Notes under the pieces: model-generated
Database searches by the model: none
What the model was told of the DNA's origin: nothing
The model's input: only the letters and a program-made list of their open reading frames with translations
NCBI RefSeq assembly: GCF_000006565.2
Contig: NC_031473.1
Span: 1,903,441 to 1,967,440 of the forward strand
Direction: 5' to 3'
Length of the DNA: 64,000 nt
DNA from: Toxoplasma gondii ME49
Lineage: Eukaryota > Apicomplexa > Conoidasida > Eucoccidiorida > Sarcocystidae
Part shown: piece by piece, positions 23,882 to 36,570 of the stretch
Position numbering within the stretch: position 1 is the first letter of the stretch
Layout of the letters: every line of letters starts with the position of its first letter
Program-made: the position numbers and the translations under genes

Positions 23882-25552
23882 ATGCCTTTTGCCGGTGAAG
23901 ACGCCCTTCGTCGGCGGAGTGCTTTGTGGTGGATCCTTTCAGCCACTCTCCTCCTTCTCTTCTTGTTCTTCCTCTCGCGTTTTCCTTCTGTTCCTTTCCT
24001 TCCGCTCTCTTCTTCTTCGTCTCCTCCTCCCTCTTCTGGCCTCGCCTCTGCTTTTTCGTCCCTCGTTGCCCCGGCCCGAGACTCGAGCGGAGCTTCCGGA
24101 ACGACTGCGATGGAGGATTTGCGAGGCTTCGCGATTGCCTGGCGCGCAGCGGGGGGCTTCCTCGTGCTCCGCAGCGAGAAGAAGTCGAAGGGTCTGCACT
24201 TCCAGATCCCCGGCGGTCACGCAGAGTTCCCACAAGATGCCGCGAGCGCTGCGGACTTTCTCGCCCACCAGACGGTCCCCGTGGCTCCGCACTCCTTTTC
24301 GGCCTCGGGCAAGGGGCCAGAGACGGAGAACAAGAAGAAACACGTGGACGAAGAGGAAGTAGCAAGAGCGACATGCGCGCGCGAGCTCTACGAAGAGACG
24401 GGCATCGACGTGAGAGAAGATCTGAACAGACTCGTCCCGCTCGCCTCGGCAGGCGTCGGCCCTTTCAAGAACCGATTCTACTTTTTCCTCCACCTCACAG
24501 ACGAGCTCCTCGCCAATGCGCCGCTGGCGATCCAGGCAGAAGACGCGTCGAAGGGCAAAACACGAACGCTCCTCTATCCAGACAACTACGACCATCAGTG
24601 TAAGTCCATCCTTCCTGAACACACACGGGCGAGATGTGTTGTTTTATATACACATAAATATATATACATATATATATATATATGCAGATGGAACGGTGCA
24701 GATATAGATATAGATGCATAGTGCGTCGATAGATGTAGATCTATGTACGTGTGTCTTTGTAGCCATGCATGTGTATGAAGAAAGGCCTCCATCTATGTAT
24801 ATGTGTAGCGGTCGTTGCTCGTGTAGCTTTCGAGAGAGATGTGGACAGAAGGTTGCGGTGCTTTGGGCATGGCCGCGCATCCGCCTCTCTCTGCGGCGCA
24901 TGAAGTGGAGAAGAGAGACGCCGCAGCTTCTCGATTTTCTCGAATGACGCGTGGGCTGTAGAGGTGCAGCAGCGACTTCGTTTTTATCTCCACCTTCCGG
25001 CGATAGACTGTTTATGCCCCGCTATCACGTCGCCTCATGCTCGTGCTCACTTGCACGAAATGGGGCAGAACACGAGGAAGGTGAATGAGGAGAGTTTATC
25101 GGACCTTCTACTTGGACAAGTCCTGTGTGTGCGCTTAAACTCCGTCACCGGAAAGCGTCATCGATCGTGGCCCTCGCGTTCTCCTGCCTCTCTAGCTGGA
25201 GCGGTGTCGAGTGTCTTCGGTACAACGGTGTCTCCGTTCTTTTGAAAGCGGGAGTCACACTCAGTATCCTCGGTGCTATTCTGCCTCTGTGTGTGTCTTC
25301 TATCGCGCTTCCGTGCATGCGCCTTTTCGACTTTTGTCTTCAGCTCCTGAACTGCAGGTGCAGCTGGCTGTGGGGCTCAACGAACACACGGGATTTCGAC
25401 TCGTCTCGAGCGCCGAAGAAGCTGCTCACCTCGTCACCAAGCACGCAGGTGGCCGGAGCACGAGGGCCCTCAAGGCTTTTCAGAGACTTCTTGATAAGCA
25501 CGCGCCTCTCTCTCCTCTCGACGCGGTTCGCGCGGCGACACAGTCGCCGTGA
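23882..25552 (+). CDS. Nudix hydrolase with N-terminal membrane anchor (two exons)
   Basis: Exon 1 is 23882-24599 (donor GTAAGT) and exon 2 is 25344-25552 (acceptor TTTTGTCTTCAG, stop TGA). One base plus two bases join in phase, giving 308 residues. ATG 23882 has a good context (GCGAAAATGC). Residues about 14-35 form one hydrophobic segment, so the protein is probably an anchored or secreted-pathway enzyme. The Nudix core follows: QIPGGHAEF (108-116) and RELYEETGI (167-175), fitting REUXEEXGU, whose glutamates bind the metal. Exon 2 supplies the end of the fold (EHTGFRLVSS, then HAGGRS). The spacing between the GG and REUXEE halves is some 40 residues longer than in the usual 23-residue box, an insertion rich in Lys and Glu. 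Nudix enzymes hydrolyse nucleoside diphosphates linked to another moiety. The substrate cannot be told from sequence. Confidence 0.85.
24657..24683. repeat. (TA)n tract in Nudix gene intron
   Basis: An interrupted TA dinucleotide run inside the 744-bp intron. Confidence 0.9.
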
Positions 25553-28500
25553 CGAGGACATGCATATCGGTGCATGCATGAGCAAATAAGGGTCCCTCTC
25601 TGGTTGCATGTGAACACCGTTGCTATTCGGAGTCGAGTTACTCCAAGAACGTAACCGATGTGGAACAACCTCACTGCAGTAGGATGTTGAACTTCAGCGC
25701 TTTTAGCTCCTCAGGTAGAGATGGAGGCCTACATCGGCGGGCGGGTGGAGTGGCTCGTACTGAACGTGTCAGCAGGTATGTGCATTGCGCATATCTGCGG
25801 ATGCAGTTGTAGAGTGTTCACATGTAGAAAGCAACGTGTGGTAACTACAACACGTGTTCCAGCTACGGTTTTTATGTTCGTAGTGCCGACTTTGTACGCA
25901 GGATAGGGTAACTTTTATGTACAAGTCTTTCGATGTCCCGCATTTCCTTCGCTCAATTCAAGACTTGAAATTGAGGCAGTGTATGGGTGAGTTTTGGGGA
26001 TGGATAGTGAGGTCTTCCGGACGGAGGATCAGACTTTTTTCAGACAACTTAGGGAGTTGTGCAAGCTCAGGGGGGGGGAGTGCGTCTGCAGCAGTGCTAC
26101 TGTGGTGGGCGAGAGGAGGTGCTTGCAGTCACTTTTATTGGCACTTGGCGTTCTTTGGCAGGAAGCGAGAGTCTCAAGAGACTGTCGGTGGGAACTGTGG
26201 CTAACCGGATGTCACTGCCCTCGCTCTCTTTTACAGGGGTCCTTTTTGCCTCTGTTCCGCGGCGAGCCGCATTGAACGTCTTGCAGACATTCCTATGTGT
26301 ATCGAGGTGTATTGAGCGAGGTATTGGGCAGTTACATACAGTATTGTGCACTGCGATTGCATGCTGAGAATTGTATCCACGGAGTGCGATTTTTTCGTCA
26401 GAGCTCTTTCCACAAAACACTAACCTTGTGTCCATAGGCAAATGAATTTGGGGTGTGCCGCGTAATTATGCAGTATCCAGAAAGCCGAGAAATAGAGTCG
26501 CCAAGCTCGAGATCACTTTTTGCGTGATCCCACTGGTCGTCCTGTGTGGCCTCTAGAAACGAAACTGAGTAGTGAGGAACCGGCTGGGAGAGTTGCATCC
26601 TGTAGAGATCTCTGCTTTCTCACGGAACGCGTCATGTCTCATCGAGAAGACCCGCACGTTTTCCGGTGTTTTCCACCAACTTCGCACTGCGGTTTTCGAC
26701 GAAGACAACGACGCTGACAAACCAACAATGCCCGCTTCACTAATCAAATTCGACCTGAAGCCGCGATGCACCTGCTCATCGGGGCCTCAAAACGTCCACG
26801 TAGACGCGTAAAGATGTATCTGCATATCTAAGTGACCGGTTGAATACTCAGAAAAATTTTGTGTTGCGGAACAGCCACCGAACGAATTTGCGGTGAGGGA
26901 GTTTGCAACGAGCAGAAAGTACAGTTGCACAAAAGAGATGATCCTGTTGCCTCAAAGTTTCTGTCTCAGCCACACTGGAAAGCAGTTCCGCCACTGCGTG
27001 AGGAATAGCGGAAAGTGCAAGTTCGGCCTTCGCTTCCCATAGTGTTGGCTTCGCACGGACAGGGCAAAAATGTTCCACGTCTACCCCGAAAACAATTTGT
27101 GCTGCGTCTGCATACGCCCGTGTTTTTGTCTCGGCTTGCTGTAGCCAAAACTGCCACCCTCTAGCGGCTTGAAAGTCAAACCGAGGCGAGACCATTTAGG
27201 ACCTCTCATTAAAACATGAGGAAAAAGGAAAAAAAGGGAACTCTAAGCGCTGCATCTGTACCTGCAGGGCTGCTAGAGTCATTCAGATGTGTTCTCGAAA
27301 TCATGGTAACACAATAGAAGATCTCGTTCGGATGCGGGGACTCTGCCCTGCCACACCGAACAGAGAAATCCAGTTATCATTTGCCGTGTACAGGCAGCTC
27401 TGCAGACCCCTGAAAACGCCAAGCAGCAGGCACTCTCGCTGGCGTGCATTGGGAGCGTGTGTCGTTGTCTTGCTGCTGATTCGTTTTGATTTTTCCAGCG
27501 CCGTCAGCTCTGCAGGAAGCCCGCAGTCCGCTGCAACTGCATCCCTGCTTCGCATGAGCATTCTAGTTTCTCTTTTCGAGAACACATCCAGAAATACGGT
27601 GCAAATGCGATGATGCTACTGTGTGGCGAGGGAAGGGTTTGCGTGTCGGGACACCCGTGAAAACGGTTTTTCCTGCTTTTCACACGGCGCCTGGTGTTTT
27701 GTTCAACGACCTTCTGGACTTCTCCAGGGGAGTTCGAAACTGTCATTGTAGTTGTCTTCTCCGGTGCCTCCTTGTGCCCGGCGTGCGACACTTGAAGAGA
27801 TCGACGCATCTGTGTGAGTACGGAGCGATGGGACACCTGAGTATGCCAAAGATCTGAAAGACCTGTGCTACCGCGACGTGTGTATAGCGGTGAAGTCGAA
27901 AGCTGGCCACGAGCCACGGAATGGAGAGGCCGGTGCGGGAGCACAAACAAAGTTTGTCCACCGACAGCGATGGGCTAGCGCGTCTCCTGAGTATTCTGCG
28001 CCTTTGCATGCAACCCCCAGTTTTTTCGGTCGTTTGCTGGTGTGTATGTACACCGAAGTCTTCACCTCGAGAAGTCCTTCTTTCCATACGAAGCGATTTC
28101 CTTTCTTTGTCTTCCACATCGTCGGAATACCGTGGTGGACGCTCTCTGCACTCACTCGCTTTTTCCACCTCTGTCGGCGGTCGCCTTCCGAGTCCTCGGA
28201 GAGCAAATACTTTTCCCGTTCTCTTCTACCTCTTCGGTTCGCTTTTTTCTGGACATGTCCTTCGGAGTCGAATCAAGGGGACAGACACAGAGAACTCCGT
28301 TTTCTATCATTTCTCTGTGACGCGTTCTGCCCTTTGCTGCTCGTCTTTGCCTTCCTGTCTCCACGCGCCTACACACAGCAAGCCACGTACAAACAGAAGT
28401 GAATCGGCACTCGGTTTCCCCGTTTCTGTCATTATCCCCTTTGTCGTTGAAAACGTGAGACGATTCGTTCTCGCGTCCTCTTGGTTTTCGTTCTCCGCAA

Positions 28501-28766
28501 CTCTTCTCGACGCACCAAAAACCGGTGTACGTACACTTCGGCAGACAGATCCGACGTCCGGTATTCGATACTGTTTGCATCCTTTCCCTCGTTTTCGGGT
28601 TTGTTGCTCTTGAATCTCCTTTCTCTTCGTGGAAGTTCCGCTCTTCTGTCGTCCGTGGCAACGCTGACGAGGACATCTTTCCCCCTCTGCGACATCTCGA
28701 TTATCCACTCTCATTCGTCTCAGTCGAGAGAGTTCGACCTCAGGTTTTTGACAGACCTTCGCAAAA
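25553..28766. other. Intergenic region between Nudix and proteasome genes
   Basis: About 3.2 kb. It holds a short exon-like segment (25711-25776) and a 115-codon minus-strand frame (26848-27195), neither convincing. The last ~800 nt are CT-rich and are probably promoter and 5' leader of the proteasome gene. Confidence 0.5.
26848..27195 (-). CDS. Small hypothetical ORF (115 aa), doubtful
   Basis: An uninterrupted minus-strand frame starting at ATG 27195, with mixed composition (GWQFWLQQAETKTRAYADAA near the N-terminus) and no recognisable domain, signal or membrane segment. It sits alone in intergenic DNA. Length alone is weak evidence in this genome, where chance frames of this size are common. 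Confidence 0.2.
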   Translation of the reverse strand: MVSPRFDFQAARGWQFWLQQAETKTRAYADAAQIVFGVDVEHFCPVRAKPTLWEAKAELALSAIPHAVAELLSSVAETETLRQQDHLFCATVLSARCKLPHRKFVRWLFRNTKFF

Positions 28767-31700
28767 ATGGCAGGCCGTAGCACCCAGGCGATGTACGATC
28801 GCCACATCACCATTTTCTCGCCGGACGGGAACTTGTACCAAGTCGGTAAGGGTCAGCGCGTTTTGCGTTGTCTGTCATATTGTCTGGTCTGTGGAGGTGT
28901 CGGAAACACTGTGCATTTCCTCTCTGAAAAGAAGGAACGGTGACTCATCTGCACACTGTGTGCGTCGCGGGTGCATCTACACACGAGACTGGTGTTTTTT
29001 GTGCATGTTTTCTCTCCTTCCCACATGCGCAAAGACATACGCGCATTTTCGTAGACGCGTTCCCTGTGTTGGCAGGTGTGTATGGAGTTCCACGTGTCTA
29101 TGGTTCATCTGGAAGCTTCTGGATTCTCTTCAGCATAGTACAAATGCGTCTCTGTCAAAACTTCTGTCTCCACGTTTTGCGGTCTCTCTCTCTCGAGTGT
29201 TCCATCCTGTCTCCTCTGATGTCCGCCTCTTGTCCCTGACTCTCTTCCTCTCGGAAGAGACGTCTGAGGGGAGACAGAGAAAAGAGAGGAATCAAGGCTG
29301 GAAAGGAAGCGAGAAGAGCATGGAGGGAGAGAGAGAGAGGGGATTCTACTCAAGCAACTCAGAAGTCTGCCTTTTTGCCCTGTGGGTCCTCGCTGCTGGG
29401 CTGGGCTGCACACGTACTTCCAATGTGTCTTCCTCCCCACCGATTTCTACCACATGCCCACCTAAGTTGACACTCCGGGATATACGGTGGACTCGCGAAC
29501 TTCTCAACTCAAACTTTCGTAACCAGCGTCGAAGCATTAAAATAGTATGTATGGAAAGAGCAAGCGTCGACTATACAGTTACTCAGAGTGTTGCCGGGAA
29601 GGTAGCATCTACCATGTCTGCGTGTTAACTTTAGATGCACAGGTGGGCATCATTAGTCCATGTTCGATATGTACGTACTTGAATTATCAGTGTAAGTTAA
29701 GCAGTCCTTTGTTTAAAGCTTCTACCGCTGCATACAGGAGCAGACCTTTATATTCGAGGATCAACTGTCGAACGAACCAGTGTGCTCCAACGCTAGGCGA
29801 CGGCTCCAGTCTGTTGCGTGTCGACACTCTTCCCTTTTCTGTCTGGTTCGCCTCACAGTCTCTCTCTTCACTTTTCATTTCTCCCTACAAAGTATTTTTC
29901 TCCGTCGTTTATCCGTCATTTTCGCTGCGTTTCAGCCTCACCGCTTCGATGTTTCACACGGTACACCACCCCCCCTCCCCCCGACTCTGTACATCTTCCT
30001 CTCTGCCCGTGATGACGGTTTTCCGTGCATGGCCACAGATATCTTTCAGTAGATTTTCTGTAAACGCGCAGCTTCCCGCTAGTGTGCAAGGGTGAACACG
30101 TATATCTTCCTGTCAGTCTTGTTTGTGGAGCTGATGGAGAAGAAGACGGTGTTCACGAGCAGGTGTTGCGTCTGTCCTTGGATGTCAGGAGACTGTTTTT
30201 TTCATTTCAGGCCAGTAATTGTGCGTCACCATGTCTACGCCTCTGTCCGAGTGCACACACATACACACGCGAGAACACCCACATGTAGACAGGAGGTGGG
30301 GGTGCATCTGTACATGCGTACCTGTGCATCTGCGCAGTATGTGTATACTTGACGTCGAGTGCATCCACGGTGTGATTGCAGAGTACGCGATGAAGGCAGT
30401 GCGCAACTGCAACTTGACTTGCGTCGCGATCAAGGGCGACGACAGCGCATGCCTGGTTGTTCAGAAGAAGGTCGCCGCGCACCAGTTGACTCAAGTAAGT
30501 TTCTAGCACCTCGAGACTCAAAAGACATCACGATGTTAAATCGGTTGGGCGCTGAACTCCAAGACCTACCGAAGTCCATCAGCGTCGTAGGTATTCATTC
30601 CAGTCTCCGTGTCTCCATTGTCTTTCGCGACTCCTGTACCTCCACCCCTGAAGTGCACATCAAAGACACCAACACTCGCGGTTCGGCGGTTCGAAGGGGC
30701 GGACGCAAGCTTACCGGTTCTAGTTTCAAGTCGCTTCTGGTTGGTGCTTTGCCGGAGTCGATGCTGGGAGGATCGGACCCCTCGAGCTGGCTCTCGGAAG
30801 AGTCCGCGGTCGCAAAGGCATGCACCTCACGCAGGCCACCACATATCTGTCCCTGCCGCGTACGCAGACAAAGCGCGCAGTCCTCAGACGCCGGAGGTAT
30901 TTCTGTGAGTCGAACACTCTCCTGCGTGCGTCTGTGCATAGGACAAACACCTCGACAGCTCCTTCGTCTCTTCTCTTTACACTCTCTCCCCGACCATCGG
31001 CAGCTGTCTCGTGGGAGTTTTCCCTGACTGCCGCAGCATTGCCTTTCGCGCGCGACAGGAAGCAGGTACCTGCAAAAAACGAATTCTCTAGTGAACAGAA
31101 ACTGGAAACGCACACCGTGCATCCAGGGGTTCTAGCGTAAACAGTCACCGGCACTCTAGAGCAGGCACACATACATATCTACACATACATATGTACATAT
31201 ATATATATATATATATATATGTCTGCTTCCATATAAACATATGCTTACTTGTCGGTGTAAGCGTGAATGCGTGTCTTGATGTGTGCGTCTGTGTGTGTGA
31301 AGACAGAGTAGCGAGTCTCGCTTCAGTTGGTATGTGATTGGTGTCGCATGTCTGGTGGCTTCTGGTTTTCAGTTGCAAAGAGCGCGTGGAACTCCACGGG
31401 CTTCAAGGTGCTGTGTGGGTGTGAGTGAGCGTGCATGCAATGTATGCACTCAGGGGGATGAAGCATTTTCTATGAGGACGGCGAGTGCCACGCAACTATG
31501 CAATTCGTGAACGCATGCGCTCGGGCACACAAAAAGCTAATGGAAGGGGCCTTGCATCTTTTGGGCCGCCTTGCGAGAAAGACCTTGCTTTGTTACGGAG
31601 AAAAATCAAGCACAATACTGTCGATTCGTAGTCGTTTACGGAAACGTGTGTGTCTGAATGCTCGCGATGCGCGCATGCAGCTGCTCTTGGAGGAGCCAGT

Positions 31701-34067
31701 CTTCAGATTTCTTTTACATGCCATCCTGGCCGCCGGTGGCTCTTTCATACGCTGCGGTGTCTCTTGACATATCTCCCCTTTGAGGTCCTTTCTTGTGTTT
31801 TCGTATTAATCGAGAACAGCGGGTTTTCTCTACGCAATGCTCTGCGCTGCATCGTGGAAGAATGCAGAAGGAATCACGTGACCGTTTTTCCCGCTTGTCT
31901 TGCCGCCATGACAGGAGAGTTCGCTTACAAGAACGGCTACGACATGCCGGTCTACGCCCTCGCGAAGCGGATCGCGGACATCAATCAGGTGTACACACAG
32001 TTCGCCTACATGCGTCTCCATGCATGCAGTAAGAAACGCATGATGCTTGCAAGGAGGCGACACAGCGAAGCAGGGAACCTTAGAGGCGAGTGACCATAGG
32101 CTCCCGCGTGTGCGTGTACGTACGCCTAGATAGATGTGTTCACATGTCGTGGCAGCTTTTCGTGATTGTGCGCATGCGGCGATGTGCGCATGCATCGGAG
32201 AGAAAGGAGAGGCATGGAGGTCTAATGACGCCTCCCATGATGTTTCAAACTGTACGAGTGTGGGGATGAATGGGTACATGGCGTATTCCTGGGATGTGTG
32301 TTTTTGTCCAGCTGGCATTATGATATCCTACGACGAAGAAGCTGGTCCGTCCATCTACAAATTCGACCCTGCAGGTTTCTTTGCGGGCTACAAGGCAAGT
32401 CGCAGTCTTCGTTTCCACTTGCTTCGCGGTCTCCTGTGTTTTTCTGGGCGCCTCCGTAGGTCCTGTTATCGGTGCCGTGGCCTCGCGCTGCGCACATAAA
32501 GGAAAGTTGTTCTGATCCTCTGGATAACCGAGGTGACAGTCTCACTGCTTGCGGCGGGGGACCGTCTTTCTAAACGGTCTCTGTTGCTGTAGATGTATGC
32601 ACAGTGATTCAAGGAGCATTTGCTGAGATGAAAGTCACGGCTCTCCGCTTTTGGTGCGGTATAAAGGACCAAGGAAGTCAGCAGTGTGCTGTGCATGCAT
32701 ACAGGTGTGGCTCTGTCTGTCGACATGGGGTTTTGGATCTTCGTGTGAAGTGGAAAGGCTCCTCATGCGCCACAAACTTGAGATTGTCGTGATCTGTCTG
32801 TGTGTCCTTTCCGTTCTTCAGGCGTGCGCATCGGGGACGAAAGAGCAGGTACGAATGCAGTTAAGTTTTTTTCCGGCTGTCGCTTTTCTTGAGGCGGTTT
32901 TGCTCGTTTCCTCATCGCTGCGTCCTCGCACCCAAGTCTCTCAGATCCTCTGCAAGTGTTTTCTCTTCCTTCCTCCGTATCTCAGACGAGTCCCCTCGCG
33001 CGACCGTTGTTTCCGTAAATCTCGTTCTGGGTAGACGACTAGTACTGTGTTTTGCATGGGCACACACAAGCGTGGAAGAGCCCAGCTGTTGGCGTGCATA
33101 TACTTCTGTGGACCTGTCGACGACGGGCAAATGTCAATGGTGATGCAGAATCATTGTGCATGCTCTACTTTTACACCCGTTGATCCAGCTGGAATACATT
33201 AAGAGTATCTCTGAACACTTGTTTATGACACACCTGTATGGAGACCGGCGCTGATTTGGTTCTTGGTAGCTGTCGACCACCGAGGCAAAGATGTATCCAT
33301 CACCCTTCGGACGAGTGCCGCCTCTCCTCCGTTCGACTGGAGGACGGATACGATTTACTCCGCGCGTTCTTCGAGGTAGCTTTCGTGGCAACCCCTCGAA
33401 TACACCACTTCGCTGTTTCTGTTCTATTTCGCCAGGAGGCGACAAACATTCTGGAGAAGATGGTGAAGAAGCGCTCTCGCACAACCCCGAAAGAGGTGAT
33501 TGAATGCGCCATTTCGGCGATGCAGCACGTCCTCGCCATGGATTTCAAGGCCTCCGACATCGAAGTCGGTGTTGTCACGAAAGACCAACCTGCCTTCAGG
33601 TGAGCAGGAAAGAAAGAGGGGAAAAGGACCGCATAACTCACGAACGCTACATGAGGCCAGTACGTGTTTTCCTCTGGTGCCAGTTCCTGTTTCTGAGTCT
33701 TCCAGGGACACTTGTGATGGCAAACGATCTGCGTCGGATAGATATGTTTTCGTGCTATTGAAGCGATAGCGTGTCAGGGATTCACTGAGAAATGAACAGA
33801 GGGTGGACAACAGTAAAGGTGCTAAAGGTCTTGTCGAGAGAAGGGGCCCAAGCAATGACAGCGCGGGCGTCAAAGAATAAGGTCTCCCCGTGTATATGTG
33901 GGTGTAGGTCGTTCCAGTTTACGGTTTTTTTTGTAGAGAGGGATCAAGGACAGTCATCTGAGAATGTGTCTGCACAGCTGTCGCTTTTTTTCTTCTCCGT
34001 TCTTTCCAGGATCTTGTCGGAGCACGAAGTCGAGGACCACTTGACGTCAATCGCTGAGAGGGAGTAG
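28767..34067 (+). CDS. PSMA6: 20S proteasome subunit alpha type-6 (alpha-1), eight exons
   Basis: One of the seven alpha-ring subunits of the 20S proteasome, which gates access to the proteolytic chamber. Exons: 28767-28845, 30382-30494, 30942-31065, 31915-32028, 32312-32394, 32822-32848, 33436-33599, 34010-34067. All junction phases agree and give 253 residues, against 246 in human. ATG 28767 follows GCAAAA, a good start context. The N-terminus [20 protein letters not shown] is the alpha-1 signature. Later landmarks are [23 protein letters not shown] and the C-terminal [11 protein letters not shown]. Intron 5 starts GC (AAG|GCAAGT) and exon 6 is only 27 nt. Exon 2 ends with a few residues (AAHQLTQ) that most alpha-1 subunits lack. 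The assignment is very secure; individual splice sites are by eye. Confidence 0.93.
31197..31220. repeat. (TA)12-like tract in proteasome gene intron 3
   Basis: A pure TA run within the intron between exons 3 and 4. Confidence 0.9.
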
Positions 34068-36570
34068 TGGATCTCACACTTCTGCTAGCCTCTCCTCTGG
34101 AAAATATCATCTGTCACGCTTGTGGCGGGTTCGTCGCGTTCTCGTGTGTTTCCCACGGCACATGCCTGTAGGGGTTTTGTGTGTATAGGATCAATGGATG
34201 GTTGGCTGTGACTGTTCCTACCCTTCGGACACGTATACAGATGTATGTGTGTCCACGAGGGAGGTATACACAAGCATCTTGTAATGCATGTGAGTTTTTA
34301 GAGTCTTGTTCCAGATTCGGGACACGAGTGAAGAGTTTGTGTTCAAAATACTAGAACTTCTACGGAGGAACAGAAACCAAACGTCTGAAAAAGGAGACGA
34401 AGGAGAAGAAAAGGAAGTCCATCGCGGCTTGGTTTTTCCAGGTCAACGGAGGAAAAAGGAAAGAACACAAGTCCCGGAGTCGAGCCGCAGTTTAGAAGCA
34501 GCGGCAGTGTATCTTGTGTTTTGATTCCCGTTGAGAGTTTCTTTCATTTCCTTCTCGCGTCTGTCGAACCAAGAGTAGCCGGCAATATCTTGCCGTTCTA
34601 GCGCACAAAAAAATAAGAGAGGCTCTTGACACCTGAGGAAAAAGGCACGCCAAGGAACGGTGAAACCATTTTAGAAGTTTGAGGAAACCCACCGCGTATG
34701 CAGCACACACTGAGAAAAGACGGTTGCTCATCTGGAGTGAATGACAAACAGAACAGCAGTTGGAATTCAACTAAATCGCGTACCAGCAGTCAACATCATA
34801 CAGCGCGTGATGAACTGATGTTGGTAGACGGGATTTCAGAAAGTCCGCGGCGAAGAATGTGATATCAAGTGTCTGGTAGGGAAACAGGTGCAAACACGAC
34901 CCGCATGTCCGGTTGAAAACGCGGCAACAAAAAAGACCAGCAGAGACCCGACTGGCAACAAAAAAGACCAGCAGGGATGCAGAAGCAGTGGGCTAATTAT
35001 TGTCACGCGTATAGCCAGAGTTTTGGAGGCGATGTGGTCGTTTTCTGTCCGTGACTACGGGTTGATTTTAGTGATCTGGGTTATGTTTCTCTCTCCACGA
35101 CATTTTGTACAATAGCAGGCGAAATCGTTTCCCACCGGCTGTCCGAGGGATCTTTCCGCGACCTTGTCGAGATTCACAAAAGTTAGGAGCGCAAGCTGCC
35201 ACGTGCTGAGGTAGTTATGCCGATCCTTTGTCATTTAGATCTCACTAAGGAGTGTCCTAAAGACCACATGTTGCTCTCAAACGTCGAAAACGCGCCAGAA
35301 CTGCTGCATTTTTCGTAGGGCCACAAGGGATTTCGCCATGCGATACCTCTGTGGAGTCGAGTTTCTTCATTCTGTAGGTAGTTTCACAATGTGCCTCTGT
35401 CTTCAGTATACACACGCTCTGCGTTCCTGGAACCCGGGAGCCTTCCTCTCCTTTTTCGGATTTGAGCTGTTCCCTCTTGGTGGGTGGTATATGTTCTGCT
35501 CTCTTTATTGGCTGTTATGTTCTTTGAAACAATGTTCGACACCTCTGCGTATCCTGGCAATAACCGTGACCTGGGTTCCCCCAGTGCGGCCCTAACTCGC
35601 TTTCTACAGCGTGATGCCGCTCGAGTTCCCTTCTTGGTCCTGCGTTTACACAGTCAGAGACAGATCTGAGGCACTGGTTTACTGCGTGATCCACTTCAAT
35701 TTGTCTGAAATTTCCTACATATCTTCACTGCAAATAGAGCCGCGCCAGGAATAAGTCAGCTTTGTTCCGGAATTGCAGGTCAACCAACTGTTCTGCAGTC
35801 GGGATTCACATGTTTTGGCGCGTAAGATGCAAGCTGGCTTCATCGCTCGTGACTTGGAGCCGAAATGGTGGAATATAAGGCTCTGAAAAAAGCGGGGAAC
35901 TGTAGCACACTACTACTGACGGACAAATCCAGACCTCGGGGGCTCTGACAGATGATAGTATTTTGCTCTCGTTCATCTGAATGGAATTCATCAGGCTGGT
36001 CTCACATAAGGCATTGCTTTTTTTCAAGCTCTCCCGGTGTTCGTGATACCGCCTTACCAGTTCTGGTGTGGGGTCTTTCGTCACCATATCTCTCTCCAAC
36101 GTACATTTTCCTTCAGTATCAGCCTCTGGGACAGCTGCGCTCGACTTTCGCTCCGCAGTTTTTCTCCACACCAAAACGAGGCATCGATGTGTCTTGTTTT
36201 TTTCGAAAAAGAGAACTTGAATCAAAGGGAGAAACAGCTTTTTTCATGGTCCATCTTTTCGTTGAGCTGCCTGAGCCGCTCCCCCTGAACCAACGTAGGT
36301 CAAAAGATGTGCGTGTACGAGACTGATCTATAACCTGCGTGCTTCTTTTCTCTGCTTTGTCGCTGGCATGGTTTCAGATTGCTCTTTCTCGTGCTTGTCA
36401 CTAAACTTGTGCGATCCAACTCTGTATTCATTTTTCATTCATTGTCTGGTCCTTGCAAATGCGTATGCGCGGCGCTTTCTCTCTTACATCATTTCAAAAC
36501 AAACCATCCAAAACATCCTGTTCATGTCTCACTTTTGTCCTGCCTGCTCCACGCTGAAAAAACAGTCAGG
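34068..36570. other. Intergenic region between proteasome and DapA-like genes
   Basis: About 2.5 kb with no supportable gene. It probably holds the proteasome 3' untranslated region at its start and the promoter of the next gene at its end. It contains a short direct repeat at 34923-34974. Confidence 0.5.
34923..34974 (+). repeat. Short direct repeat, 21 nt, 31-nt period
   Basis: The same 21 bases occur at 34923-34943 and 34954-34974, with an A-run and GACCAGCAG core. They look like a partial tandem duplication in non-coding DNA. Confidence 0.8.

Noticed and set aside
27921..28613. 230-codon plus-strand frame upstream of the proteasome gene
   Set aside because: It covers a CT-rich leader region and encodes a Ser/Phe/Arg-rich sequence without domain character.
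28525..29628. 367-codon plus-strand frame over the proteasome start
   Set aside because: It runs out of frame through the true first exon and into intron 1, and has a Ser/Cys/Arg-rich chance composition.
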